Assembly: GCA_022376925.1 (NCBI GenBank)
Contig: JAIOJX010000027.1
Span: 19,857,471-19,921,470, forward strand
Direction of reading: 5' to 3'
DNA length: 64,000 nucleotides
Source: Tragulus kanchil
Lineage: Eukaryota > Chordata > Mammalia > Artiodactyla > Tragulidae
Shown: positions 1 through 10,110 of the stretch, one piece after another
How positions within the stretch are numbered: position 1 is the stretch's first letter
How the letters are laid out: every line of letters begins with the position of its first letter
Made by a program: the position numbers and the translations under genes
The notes under the pieces: model-generated
Databases searched by the model: none
Told to the model about the DNA's origin: nothing
What the model saw: only the letters and a program-made list of their open reading frames with translations

Positions 1-195
1 TGGTGGTCCAGTGGTTAGGACTTCGCCTTCCAATACAGGAGGTGCAGGTTAGATGCCTGCTCATGGGCTAAGATCCCACGTGCCTCAAGGCCAAAACACC
101 AAAGCATAAATCAGAAGCAACATTGCAACACATTCAGTGAAGACTTTCAAAATGGTCCTCATCAAAAAAAAAAAAAAATCTTAAAGAAAAAAAGA
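1..195 (+). mobile_element. CHR-type tRNA-derived SINE, copy in first unit, 5' end cut by window
   Basis: The start matches the CHR head (TGGTGGTCCAGTGGTTAGGA), followed by the AAGATCCCACGTGCC block and an A-rich tail. The window edge removes the first bases. The same element is complete at 1099-1312 in the duplicate. Confidence 0.85.
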
Positions 196-504
196 TTTAA
201 CTGGTGCACAGTTTTTCCAAACTGATCCTCAGGGCGCTTCTGTCATCATAAAATATCACTCTGTTCCTTTCCTTCCTGGCCCTTATTATAACTCGTAATT
301 ACCTTATTCATCTACCCACTTCTCAGCTGTCTTGTCCATTTTAGGTTGTCAGCTCCCTGGGGAGCCACCATCTCCACTTGCCCCAGGCTGTATCCCGCCA
401 TGGCCGAGCTGATGGTCTGCCACCCAATGGGTGTCCAATACGCCACGTGTTGAATGGATAATTAAAAAGAACATAATCTGAGCTGGAAATCTCATTGACA
501 GAGA
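196..504. other. No recognisable gene; unique DNA
   Basis: About 310 bases between the CHR SINE and the L1 piece, repeated at 1313-1613 by the tandem duplication. I see no exon-like frame, RNA gene or clear repeat. An open frame of 76 codons on the minus strand occurs identically in both copies and overlaps the L1 piece, so it is not evidence of coding. Confidence 0.6.
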
Positions 505-864
505 TCATGAGCAGCATTTCACTGTACACACAAACCACATCTTCTTTATCCATTCCTCTGTCGATGGACATTTAGGTTGTTTCCATGTTTTGCTTATGAA
601 TAGTTTGTGTTGTGAATAGTTCTGCTTTGAGCATCAGGGTGCATGTCTCTTTTTGAATTATAGTTTTGTCTGAGTATACTCCCAGGGGATAAGATCGCTG
701 GATCATATGGTAGCTCTGTTTTCAGTTTTCTGAGGAACCTCGCTACTGTTTTCCATAGTGGCTATACCAACTTAGGTTCCCATCAACAGGGTAGGAGGGT
801 TCCTTTCTCTACCCTCTCAGCAGTTATTTGTAGACTTTTCATGATGACCATTCTGACTGGTGTA
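505..864 (-). mobile_element. L1 ORF2 3' region, antisense, first-unit copy
   Basis: Read on the minus strand this is the L1 segment around the end of ORF2 (the 'comparison of two groups of ATGGATAAAGAAGATGTGGT-like' block followed upstream by the ACACCAGTCAGAATGGTCAT-like block). It is full of breaks and is not functional. The seam of duplication 1 cuts it at 864; the continuation is in the second unit. Confidence 0.8.
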
Positions 865-1098
865 GTGTAGCCACGCGTCTGCACCCTGTGCCCGGTGAGA
901 ACAGGTGCTTGGCTTGCCCTGTCCAACGCTGACTCCCCATTGCTGAGAACACTTCTTACCCCAGGTACACATTCAGTCCCTCGTTTCTGAATTCATGAAT
1001 GGATTGAACATCATTATTCCAATTAAGACAAACAAGGATGTGAGGGATAAGCAAAAATACCTTCTGTACTTTGCCATTTTGTGTAACTGCTGTTCATT
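865..1098. other. Unique DNA at start of second unit
   Basis: This stretch has no recognisable gene or repeat. If duplication 1 is an artefact it is simply the sequence that lies upstream of the CHR SINE and also upstream of the window. Confidence 0.5.
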
Positions 1099-1312
1099 TG
1101 GGGCTTCCCTGGTGGTCCAGTGGTTAGGACTTCGCCTTCCAATACAGGAGGTGCAGGTTAGATGCCTGCTCATGGGCTAAGATCCCACGTGCCTCAAGGC
1201 CAAAACACCAAAGCATAAATCAGAAGCAACATTGCAACACATTCAGTGAAGACTTTCAAAATGGTCCTCATCAAAAAAAAAAAAAAATCTTAAAGAAAAA
1301 AAGATTTAACTG
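1099..1312 (+). mobile_element. CHR-type SINE, full length
   Basis: It begins with the canonical GGGGCTTCCCTGGTGGTCCA head and ends in an A-rich tail near 1275-1312. CHR SINEs are tRNA-derived retroposons of cetartiodactyls mobilised by L1 machinery. It is the duplicate of the element at 1-195. Confidence 0.9.
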
Positions 1313-1613
1313 GTGCACAGTTTTTCCAAACTGATCCTCAGGGCGCTTCTGTCATCATAAAATATCACTCTGTTCCTTTCCTTCCTGGCCCTTATTATAA
1401 CTCGTAATTACCTTATTCATCTACCCACTTCTCAGCTGTCTTGTCCATTTTAGGTTGTCAGCTCCCTGGGGAGCCACCATCTCCACTTGCCCCAGGCTGT
1501 ATCCCGCCATGGCCGAGCTGATGGTCTGCCACCCAATGGGTGTCCAATACGCCACGTGTTGAATGGATAATTAAAAAGAACATAATCTGAGCTGGAAATC
1601 TCATTGACAGAGA

Positions 1614-2117
1614 TCATGAGCAGCATTTCACTGTACACACAAACCACATCTTCTTTATCCATTCCTCTGTCGATGGACATTTAGGTTGTTTCCATGTTTT
1701 GCTTATGAATAGTTTGTGTTGTGAATAGTTCTGCTTTGAGCATCAGGGTGCATGTCTCTTTTTGAATTATAGTTTTGTCTGAGTATACTCCCAGGGGATA
1801 AGATCGCTGGATCATATGGTAGCTCTGTTTTCAGTTTTCTGAGGAACCTCGCTACTGTTTTCCATAGTGGCTATACCAACTTAGGTTCCCATCAACAGGG
1901 TAGGGAGGGTTCCCTTTCTCTCTACCCTCTCCAGCAGTTGTTATTTGTAGACTTTTTCATGATGACCATTCTGACTGGTGTGAGGTTGTACCTCTTTGTA
2001 GTTTTAATTTGCATCGCTCTAATAATCAGTGGTGTTGGGCATCTTTTCACATGCCTCTTGGCCATCTGTAGATCTTCTTTGGAGAAGTGTCTGTGAAGGT
2101 CTGACCCCTTTTTGGAA
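1614..2117 (-). mobile_element. L1 segment, inverted part of a twin-primed insertion
   Basis: The minus strand carries the L1 ORF2 C-terminal region, degraded by stops and indels. It abuts, at about 2117, a plus-strand L1 3' terminus. An inverted internal segment joined to a correctly oriented 3' end is the signature of twin priming during L1 integration. Confidence 0.75.
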
Positions 2118-2216
2118 CATATATGTGTATAACTGAGTCACTTTGCTGTACAGCAGAGATCGGCACAACATTGTAAAGCAACTACACTTCCATAAAAAAC
2201 TAAATTTAATTTTAAA
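2118..2216 (+). mobile_element. L1 3' terminus (plus strand) of the same insertion
   Basis: The text resembles the ruminant L1 3' end: TGTATAACTGAGTCACTTTG, then GCTGTACAGCAGA and an ACAACATTGTAAAGCAACTA block, ending in an A/T-rich tail. It is opposite in orientation to 1614-2117. Confidence 0.75.
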
Positions 2217-3697
2217 AACGATCATGAGCTCTTCAAGAACAATAATTAGATTTTTTTCTTCTTTATTACTGGCAAGAGCCTAACGTAATGTTTTGCACTT
2301 AGTAGGAGTTCAATAAGCAGATTTATTGTGTTGAATTCCATGGAGAGAGCCCAGTTTCAGAGGCTGCATGCCCTAATTAGAAAATCTCTTCTAGAGAGGA
2401 TAAAGGCTTGGAGGAGAAGGTTGTCAGGAGACCCATGTTCCCAGCTTGGCAAGAGACAAACAAAGGGTTCAATGGACTCATTTGCATTTGTTTTGAATAA
2501 ATATGCGAGCTGAGTGGCTGAGCTGGTGTCTCTAAGTATGTCAAATGGCAACTGGCTGTGTTTTCAAGTAGGACATTCAGGATCTGATAAACAGGCAGGA
2601 GATTCCCACCCCTAAGGACTCTTCATCTGTCCTGGTCATGGGGAGACACCCCGAATCTGGCTGAGCAAGCTCTCTGTGACTGGGCGCTCCCTAGGCCCTG
2701 GCCACTGTCAGCCGCTTGCCCACGCTCACCCCCACTGAGACCTCGGCGAGCCTGCCTGAGGTGAGGTAACTTCCCACAAGGCCTGGTTGACAGAGCTTAA
2801 AGCAATCCTCCCTGTCCACACAGGAGTCCGCTGCATGGAAAGAGCCAAATTGGAAGACCAGCTAAGACTCCCAGGGCAGAAGAGATGTTTCTAACAGAAA
2901 ACAGCACTTGAGCAAAAAAAAATAATAATCTTTTCTGGAGCCTACACGGAGGGCCAGGAAGGCTCAGAGAGACCATGGGTTTTTTTTTTTCTTCCCAGTT
3001 AATCCAGTCACCCTGATTTGCATGGGATTTGCATAAACAGCACGTTGTATTCAAGCGGTTCTCACTTCAAGAGCCAAGATTAAGGTTGAGGATTTGTCCC
3101 ACCCACGGTAGTTTTGTTCGGCTTCCACTGTGGAGGGGCTCAGGGGTACCTAGAATAGCTCTGTATAAACTGACGGAGGTGAAAAGGATACAGAGGATGC
3201 TGGAGAGATGAGGGGCCTGGGCCCATGGGGTGGGGCCCTCTGTCCTGCCTCCCAGGAGGGGAGGCTGAACAATACGAATTTTAAAGTGGCTTCCAGCTCT
3301 GGAATTCTATCCATCTCTGCAGGGTGCCAGGCACCCCGGGGGCTGGCCTCCCCAGAGCCTGGGCTGACCCTGGGAGCAAGATGTACCCAAGACAGACCCA
3401 GGCTGAGCTAATATTTGTGGAAGGCTTTTCTGTGACAGCCGCTGTCATGGGGAGAATTCTGGGAGGAGACGTGACCAGAGTGGACAAGGGGAGGGACGGG
3501 CAGGAAGGAATGTGGATTTTTTCCACTGGCCCCACCACTGTGGCCCTGCTGGCCACGAAACTGTGATAAACCCTTTAAAAGGATTTCACTTATGAGGCTC
3601 TGTCAATTACAGCCATCAAGCCTTACCTGATCCTTGAATAAGGAACAAGGAACAAGAATTCAGAAGCTTGCTCTTTGGAAGAAAAATTAGCACAAAA
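2217..3697. other. Unique DNA, no gene seen
   Basis: About 1.5 kb without recognised repeats apart from a short T-run near 2980. No frame has exon-like features. It contains a pair of octamer motifs (listed separately). Overlapping open frames of 60-91 codons at 2797-3566 lie on both strands and look like chance frames in GC-rich DNA. Confidence 0.55.
3016..3034 (+). promoter_or_regulatory. Two octamer (POU) motifs 11 bp apart
   Basis: ATTTGCAT occurs at 3016-3023 and again at 3027-3034, about one helical turn apart. ATTTGCAT is the known recognition sequence of Oct/POU factors. Whether it is bound or conserved cannot be seen from sequence alone. Confidence 0.35.
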
Positions 3698-4206
3698 CTA
3701 GATAGCATATTAAGAAGCAGAGATATCTCTTTGCTGATAAAGATCCACATAGTCAAAAAATATAGTTTTTCCAGTAGTCATGTATGGATATAAGAGCTGG
3801 TCCATAAAGAAGGCTGAGTGCCAAAGAATTGATGCTTTCAAACTGTGGTGCTGGAGAAGACCCTTGAGAATCCCTTGGATAGCAAAGAGACCAAACCAGT
3901 CAATCCTCAAGGAAATCAATCCTGAATACTCATTGGAAAGACTGATGCTGAAATTGAAGCTCCAATACTTGGGTCACTTGATGCAAAGAGCCATCTCATT
4001 GGAAATGAGCCTAATACTGGGAAAGATTGAAGGGCAGGAGGAGAAGGGGGCAACCAAGGATGAGATGGTGGGATGGCATCATCGACCAAATGGACATGGG
4101 TCTGAGCAAACTCTGTAACATAGAAAAGAACAGGGAAGCCTGGCCCGCCGCAACTGATGGAGTTATGAAGAGTCAGACACAGCTGAAGGACTGAACAACA
4201 ATAACA
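3698..4206 (+). mobile_element. BovB (RTE) LINE 3' end with reverse-transcriptase C-terminal remnant
   Basis: This matches the BovB terminal region, from the AAGAAGCAGAGATATC block through CTGGAGAAGACCCTTGAGAA to the ACTGAACAACAATAAC end. Bases 3780-4118 keep an open 112-codon frame (MYGYKSWSIKKAECQRIDAF at its start) that corresponds to the C-terminal part of the BovB ORF2 protein. The rest of ORF2 is missing, so it is a dead 5'-truncated copy. BovB is the autonomous partner of the Bov-tA SINEs. Confidence 0.93.
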
Positions 4207-5718
4207 GCCCAGAAGCACTTGACACGGGTCAATAGCCATGGTACAACTCCCATCTTGACTCAGGGCAGTTCCAGACGGGCCTTCCCACCCGCTGTTGGCT
4301 CTCAGTGCCAATGGGGTCTTTGGAATTTCCTGTGCTTTTGGCTTGCAGGAAGTTGCTTTGGCCCAAGTTCTCGAGGACACACCCAGATGGCCCAACCTTA
4401 GCTTCTGCTTGGAGCCAAGAAAGACTCTGGTAAAACAAACAAAGGAAGTAACCTTCCAAGAGCAGACTGGGTATCCTGCAGGACGGTTGAGAAGAGGGAT
4501 GGGGGGGTTGTCCAAGGTCCCTGTTTCTTTCTCCCAGTGGCCTCAACATGCACAGAGTACTTGTTGCTGGGTACTACCTGGGCAACTGAGCACCTGATAC
4601 ACCCAGCTTCCAGGAAACCACTGCCCTGAGAAGGGGAGAGAGGAGGGCAGTGCCAGGGAAAGGATTGGGCCCCTAAGACCAGCCTGGCTTCATTCAGCAC
4701 CACTGCCTTCACAAAGTCGTGTGAGTCATCTCTATTCTCTGGAGCCTCATGGCCAAAGGGAGAGAGAACTGGATGCGAGGAAAGCGAACAAGCAGAACCA
4801 GAGGCCTGCTGTCTAGTCTTAACCCCAAGCCTTGAAAACTATGGAACTTTTTCAAGTCATTTTCATTTGTTAGGGCGTTGGCTTGTCCATCTTCTTTATC
4901 AAATGGAGATTTGAAAAGTCTGCCCTACTTGCCCTATCAAGGTGGTTGGGCCTCATGAAGGAACTCACACAGGTGCTGATGGGAACAGACATATGTCCCG
5001 CTTTGCTGGTTCCCTGGCTTGACTCATGCCTCTAAACACAGACGTCCCTGAAATTTCTTCCAACTTGCTCACAAATACAGTTATTCTGATCATCCTGAAT
5101 TCCATTTCCCCTGAACATTTAATGATCTATTTCATTCTCTTCTTTTATTTCCTTTTTTTTCTTCCCTGGAGAATACAGAAAGAAAGGAACTAGGGATTCC
5201 TCGGGTTTTTCTATCCACGTGCAGCTTCTTTAACAGCTGGTAGGATATACATGCCTGACCCATGGGAACAAGAACTCACTATGACCTTATGGTTAAGAAG
5301 ATCCTTTGTGATTCAATGACTCTAAAATAAAGAAGATGTTCCCAAAAGGAGCAGAGTTTTGGCTCCCTATGACCTTACAATGCTCAGGAACCAGACTTAC
5401 CTTTTAAAGATGAAGAACAGAAAATCCTGTTCCCATTTTGGACGCTGACCTCCTGTCAAGATTTAGACGCCTATGGATTACTTAGCCCAACGTAAACAGT
5501 CCCTGATAACTTTCATTATCCTGCTTCACTTCTCTCTGTCTTTTTATGAAGTATCCAAGTGGCTCAAAAGATTAAACTTGAGGAATCGCTCCCAATGTCC
5601 TTGGGCTGGTTTCCCATATAGAAGCCCACTTTGCTCTGAAATCCTGGGATCTCCATGGCAGATGAGCAATTGATCTTAAGCCCCCTTCCAAATCTATACC
5701 TGAGACCAATGCTTGTTG
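4207..5718. other. Unique DNA, no gene seen
   Basis: About 1.5 kb with a probable MIR remnant (4826-4930) and otherwise nothing recognised. Open frames at 4219-4712 on both strands overlap each other and show no splice or domain evidence. Confidence 0.55.
4826..4930 (+). mobile_element. MIR SINE remnant (probable)
   Basis: The order 'TTTTTCAAGTCATTTTCATT ... CATCTTCTTTATCAAATGGA' resembles the MIR core and 3' part (loss of activity long ago, high divergence). Confidence 0.4.
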
Positions 5719-5928
5719 TGATTCCTTAGTCACTAAGTTGTGTTTGACTCTCTGCGACCCCACGGACTGTAGCCCTCCAGGCTCCTCTGTCCATGGGATC
5801 TCCCAGGCAAGAATACTGGCATGGATGGCCATTTCCCCCTCCAGGGGACCTTCCAGACCCAGGGATCGAACCCTTGTCTCCTGAGTCGCTGGCAGATTCC
5901 TTACCGCTGAGCCACCAGGGAAGCCCTG
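5719..5928 (-). mobile_element. Bov-A2/Bov-tA SINE
   Basis: The minus strand reads from the GGGCTTCCCTGGTGGCTCAG head (at 5928) to the CAAACACAACTTAGTGACTA tail. The internal GGAGCCTGGAGGGCTACAGT-like block is intact. This is a BovB-mobilised ruminant SINE. Confidence 0.93.
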
Positions 5929-6600
5929 AGACCAATGAACCTGTTATATATTCACAGAAAGGTGGGATTCTCTTCTTTTCACCATGAAATGTTGCCAATG
6001 TCCAGGAACTGGGGATAGAGGGAGGGAAAAAGCCCGCGTTACTGCAGTCCCCACCCCGCCACCCCCGTGGTCATTAACCCTATCCTGCCGGGAGCCCTCC
6101 CTGCTCTCTGGGTGAGCACATGTCAAACACATTTCCCTCTTCCCACACTTGCCAAGGGGGCGTTAGCCTCCTAGTTTTGAAACCTGCTCTTAGAGACCCA
6201 GAGACAGATGGGAGGAAGGAGGGGGAGGAAAGGAGGGAGAGGGGGAGGAAGGAGCCGGAGGAAGAGGACAGCAGTGCCGCGGGCCGGGGCTGGGCTCTGG
6301 CCTCAAGTCTGAAAGTCTCTTCCCCTCCTTGGACCAAGGCCGGGAGGGCAGTCAGCTCTTCTTCGGGGACCAGCTGGTGGCTGGGCTGGCAGAAGGGACC
6401 CGCTTTGGCGACCGGAAGTGTGGAGGCTACAGACTCAGGTGTGCGTCTCCCTAAATGACGGAGCAGCCGATCTTTTCTCGAAGCCCCACCTCCACCTTCG
6501 CTCATGCTGAGCACCCCCCATCAACAACCCCAAACACGCTGCTTCCCTCTCAGCTATTCCGAATTCTTCTGAGAGAGCAAAGTTTAAAAATCCTCCCTGG
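5929..6600. other. Unique GC-rich DNA with polypurine tract
   Basis: No known repeat or exon seen. It includes most of the unique part of duplication 2 (again at 7178-7730). Overlapping open frames of 112 (+) and 144 (-) codons across 6080-6514 are on opposite strands, and their exact recurrence 1130 bases later reflects the duplication rather than a gene family. Confidence 0.55.
6210..6254 (+). repeat. 45-base uninterrupted purine tract (GGA/GGGGA-rich)
   Basis: All bases from 6210 to 6254 are A or G, with several G-runs of 3-5. Such tracts can form triplex or quadruplex DNA. The same tract at 7340-7384 belongs to the duplicated unit. Confidence 0.8.
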
Positions 6601-6853
6601 GGGCTTCCCTAGTGGCCCTGTGAATAAAGTCCGCCTTGCAGTGCAAGGGGCACCGGTTAGACACCTGGCTCGGGAAGATCCCACGTGCCGCGGAGCAGCT
6701 GGACCAATGCGTCCAATTACCGAGCCGGAGCTCTGAAGCGCATGCGCCCAGAGCCCGTGCTCGGCAGCGAGAGAGGCCACTGTGATGGGAGGCCCATACA
6801 GGCCAAAAAAGAATAAAGATGGATGAAAATAAATAAATTAAAAAAAAAAAAAA
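6601..6853 (+). mobile_element. CHR SINE, 'gatgggaggcccacacaggcc' variant, first-unit copy
   Basis: It has the GGGCTTCCCTAGTGGCCCTG head, a GAAGATCCCACGTGCC block, the GAGCCGGAGCTCTGAAGCGC block and a GATGGGAGGCCCATACAGGC block, then an A-rich tail. It belongs to the same variant group as the elements near 9026, 20636, 47305, 49399 and 61813. Confidence 0.9.
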
Positions 6854-6964
6854 CAATAAAAGAGGCCAATTTTTTTTTTAAATTACAAAAATAAATCCAT
6901 CCTGGATATTGATTTTCCCCAGAGGCGCCACAAGGTATATCACCAACGGACTAGGAACAAGAGG

Positions 6965-7165
6965 TTCTTTGCTTTTTCAGTTTATTTATTTGTTATTTGT
7001 CTTTGGTGTGCTGGGTCTTCGTTGCTGCACAGGCTTTTCTCTAGCTGTGACTATCAGGGCTGCTCTCTAGTTGTGGGGCACGGGCTTCTCAGTGTAGTGG
7101 TTTCCCTGTTGTTGAGCACAGGCTTTGGCGCATGGGCTTCCGTAGTTCGGTATGTGGGTTCAGAA
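6965..7165 (-). mobile_element. CHR SINE, partial, cut by seam
   Basis: An antisense CHR element of the standard type, whose 3' half is seen here. It is interrupted at the duplication seam. The complete version is at 8096-8455. Confidence 0.8.
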
Positions 7166-7730
7166 CGGGCTTCTAGCTCCCCACCCCGCCACCCCCGTGG
7201 TCATTAACCCTATCCTGCCGGGAGCCCTCCCTGCTCTCTGGGTGAGCACATGTCAAACACATTTCCCTCTTCCCACACTTGCCAAGGGGGCGTTAGCCTC
7301 CTAGTTTTGAAACCTGCTCTTAGAGACCCAGAGACAGATGGGAGGAAGGAGGGGGAGGAAAGGAGGGAGAGGGGGAGGAAGGAGCCGGAGGAAGAGGACA
7401 GCAGTGCCGCGGGCCGGGGCTGGGCTCTGGCCTCAAGTCTGAAAGTCTCTTCCCCTCCTTGGACCAAGGCCGGGAGGGCAGTCAGCTCTTCTTCGGGGAC
7501 CAGCTGGTGGCTGGGCTGGCAGAAGGGACCCGCTTTGGCGACCGGAAGTGTGGAGGCTACAGACTCAGGTGTGCGTCTCCCTAAATGACGGAGCAGCCGA
7601 TCTTTTCTCGAAGCCCCACCTCCACCTTCGCTCATGCTGAGCACCCCCCATCAACAACCCCAAACACGCTGCTTCCCTCTCAGCTATTCCGAATTCTTCT
7701 GAGAGAGCAAAGTTTAAAAATCCTCCCTGG

Positions 7731-7983
7731 GGGCTTCCCTAGTGGCCCTGTGAATAAAGTCCGCCTTGCAGTGCAAGGGGCACCGGTTAGACACCTGGCT
7801 CGGGAAGATCCCACGTGCCGCGGAGCAGCTGGACCAATGCGTCCAATTACCGAGCCGGAGCTCTGAAGCGCATGCGCCCAGAGCCCGTGCTCGGCAGCGA
7901 GAGAGGCCACTGTGATGGGAGGCCCATACAGGCCAAAAAAGAATAAAGATGGATGAAAATAAATAAATTAAAAAAAAAAAAAA
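7731..7983 (+). mobile_element. CHR SINE variant, second-unit copy
   Basis: Same element as 6601-6853, offset by 1130 bases; no independent insertion. Confidence 0.9.
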
Positions 7984-8095
7984 CAATAAAAGAGGCCAAT
8001 TTTTTTTTTAAATTACAAAAATAAATCCATCCTGGATATTGATTTTCCCCAGAGGCGCCACAAGGTATATCACCAACGGACTAGGAACAAGAGGT

Positions 8096-8455
8096 TCTTT
8101 GCTTTTTCAGTTTATTTATTTGTTATTTGTCTTTGGTGTGCTGGGTCTTCGTTGCTGCACAGGCTTTTCTCTAGCTGTGACTATCAGGGGCTGCTCTCTA
8201 GTTGTGGGGCACGGGCTTCTCAGTGTAGTGGTTTCCCTGTTGTTGAGCACAGGCTTTGGGGCGCATGGGCTTCCGTAGTTACGGTATGTGGGTTCAGAAG
8301 CTGTGGCTTGAGGGCTCTAGAGCAAAGGCTCAATAGTTGCAGCATTCGGGCTCAGCTGCTCTGAGGCAAATGGGATCTTCCTGGAATAAGAATCGGGCCC
8401 GTGTCTCCTGCGTTGGCAGGTGGGTTCTTTGCCACGGAGCCCCTAGGGAAGCCCC
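8096..8455 (-). mobile_element. CHR SINE, full length antisense
   Basis: Minus strand: a GGGGCTTCCCTAGGGGCTCC head near 8455, then the GAGCAGCTGAGCCCGAATGC-like region and a tail of TAAATAAA type near 8110. This is the complete copy of the element that the seam truncates at 7165. Confidence 0.82.
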
Positions 8456-9025
8456 AGGCTATAATGGTCTCTCCAAGGGAGGGAGTCACAGTCTGGGGTT
8501 TCCTACATCAGCCCTGCTCATGGGTAAGTCTTGGATCTCAGAGCTGCTCCCCGTACATGAGATCCCAGCCAGCTCCAGCAATTCCCCTCAAGGATTGTCT
8601 TCTGGCCCCTGGCTTAGCCCTCTCTTCCCTTTGGCCCCAGCAATGTGGAAGGAAATCAGATTCATCTTGCAGATCAATGTGGCTTGTAGATAGACTGTTT
8701 CTCCAACATACTGGAGGATATTCCCAGGATCTGGAGAGGGACCCATCAAGCCTCCTTTAGGTTTCACCCCATTTTCTCCCTTTGTAGGATTATATACGAT
8801 CTTCCACCCTTCATTGGTCTCAGGTCTGCCTGGTCCTTGGGATACACTGTGAAACTTGCTGGGAGGTGGTGGTGATCACCGCCTGGTACAACAGAGCAGG
8901 GCTACTAATATGCCAGGCTCGGAGGCAGAGAGAACTCTGTGCCCATTTTCTCTCTTGCATTAGCTGCATGATCTACCTTACGTGAACGTCGAGAGCTTTG
9001 AGGTCATCATCTCCAAAGTTATTTT
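8456..9025. other. Unique DNA, no gene seen
   Basis: About 570 bases without recognised repeats or RNA genes. Two overlapping frames (118 and 119 codons, ending 8693 and 8760) begin inside the SINE, which argues against a real gene. Confidence 0.5.
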
Positions 9026-9296
9026 ATTTTTTTTTGACCACCTTTATTGGTCTTTCATTGATTTATTTTCATCCATCTTTGTTCTTTGGCCTGTGTGGGC
9101 CTCCCATCGCAGTGGCCTCTCTCGCTGCAGAGCACCAGCTCCGGGCGCATGCACTCCAGAGCTCTGGCTTGGTAATCAGACACATCCATCCCTCCGCTCC
9201 ACGGCATGTGGGATCTTCCCAGGCCGGGGATTGAACTGGCACCCCATGCACTGCAAGGCAGACTCTTTACCCACTGGACCACAGGGGAAGCGCCCT
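9026..9296 (-). mobile_element. CHR SINE variant, antisense
   Basis: The minus strand reads GGGCGCTTCCCCTGTGGTCC, GCCTGGGAAGATCCCACATG, GAGCTCTGGAGTGCATGCGC and GATGGGAGGCCCACACAGGC, with an A-rich tail that appears as T-run 9026-9038. It is a member of the six-copy variant group in this window. Confidence 0.9.
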
Positions 9297-9434
9297 CAAA
9301 GTTATTTGTATATCTATTTTTAAAAGATGGAATGAGATTGTGTATGTAAAGATCATGTATGTAAAACACATAAAGGGCACAGAGTGCTCCAGAAATCCTA
9401 CTTTATTATTGCAAATGAAGTTAAAAGTGGCTAT

Positions 9435-10110
9435 GTTCACAGCCAGGTGTCTTGACCTGTAATCAATAGATGCTGATCAGAGGCCAGACAAGAAATTCAA
9501 GCAAGACTTTACTGGGGCCCTGGTCACAGCCAGGGGGAGTGAGAAAAAACAGGAGGTTCCCTTGCTGGTTTCTTAAGATGGCGGTAGGGAGCAGGGAGCT
9601 TTTTCCTTACATGGGGCGAGGGTGGGGCTGTTCCGGGGTCAGGCTGAGGGGGAACTTAGCTGGTTGGCCCACCCCTGATGCTGTTGTGTGCAGGGGGCGT
9701 GCACAGTACCCAGCGTTTGCCTCTGGCTCTTTATAAGTGGCTGTTGGGCTTTCTGTTCTTTGTGTGTCTTGTTAGCCAGTGATGGTAGCGGATTAGTTGC
9801 TCAGTCGTGTCCAGCTCTTGCAGCGCCATTGGCTGTAGCCCACCAGACTCAGTGTTCTTGAGAGTCTCCAGGCAAGAAGACTGGAGTGGGTCGCCATTCA
9901 GAATTGGCCCCAATTGCACATGCACACAGTTCCCTGTAGTCACTGGTTGTTTCTTTGTATTTTGCTGCTGGAGGAGACGTTGGTCCAGGTGTGAGCGCTG
10001 CAGCCAAGGGTCCCAGGTCCCAGCTGTCTCCGGAAGCGTGACGTCTGCAAGTTCCTGGAGGGTCAGCCCCATTTCCCATCTCCCGGCCCTGTTGTTCCTG
10101 CTGCCTCACT
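9435..10110 (-). mobile_element. Probable solo ERV LTR, interrupted by a Bov-A2 SINE
   Basis: On the minus strand there is a TATAAA box (CTTATAAAGAGCC, complement of about 9727-9739), then about 200 bases on an AGTAAAG polyadenylation-like region followed by GGCCTCTGATCAGCATCTAT, a typical U5 end. The part 9904-10110 would be the distal U3, separated by a SINE at 9796-9903; this assignment is less sure. No internal retroviral genes are present, so it is a solitary regulatory relic. Bases 9810-10110 recur at 10911-11211 through duplication 3. Confidence 0.55.
9796..9903 (-). mobile_element. Bov-A2 SINE fragment inside the LTR
   Basis: Antisense Bov-A2 text (TTGCTCAGTCGTGTCCAGCT, then CAGGCAAGAAGACTGGAGTG). 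Its left end lies before the duplication start and its right part recurs at 10911-11004, where the head is missing because the seam falls within the SINE. Confidence 0.75.

Larger units (their letters stand above)
1..1981. repeat. Tandem ~1.11 kb duplication 1 (seam near 864/865)
   Basis: Bases 1-864 recur at 1110-1981 with an offset of 1109. Because the offset equals the whole period, the first unit begins about 244 bases before the window and the second starts at 865. The interior is near-identical. The last 60 bases of the first unit lose single bases in homopolymer and short-repeat runs (for example around 797-840) compared with 1906-1960. This is probably an unmerged assembly overlap. 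Confidence 0.95.
6048..8299. repeat. Tandem ~1.13 kb duplication 2
   Basis: Bases 6048-7165 recur at 7178-8299 (offset 1130), with 12 filler bases between. The right edge of the first unit lacks bases present in the second (7130-7152 compared with 8260-8285). The interior, including two SINEs, is near-identical. Probable assembly overlap. Confidence 0.96.

Noticed and set aside
3916..4515. 199-codon minus-strand frame
   Set aside because: Half of it is the antisense of a BovB LINE.
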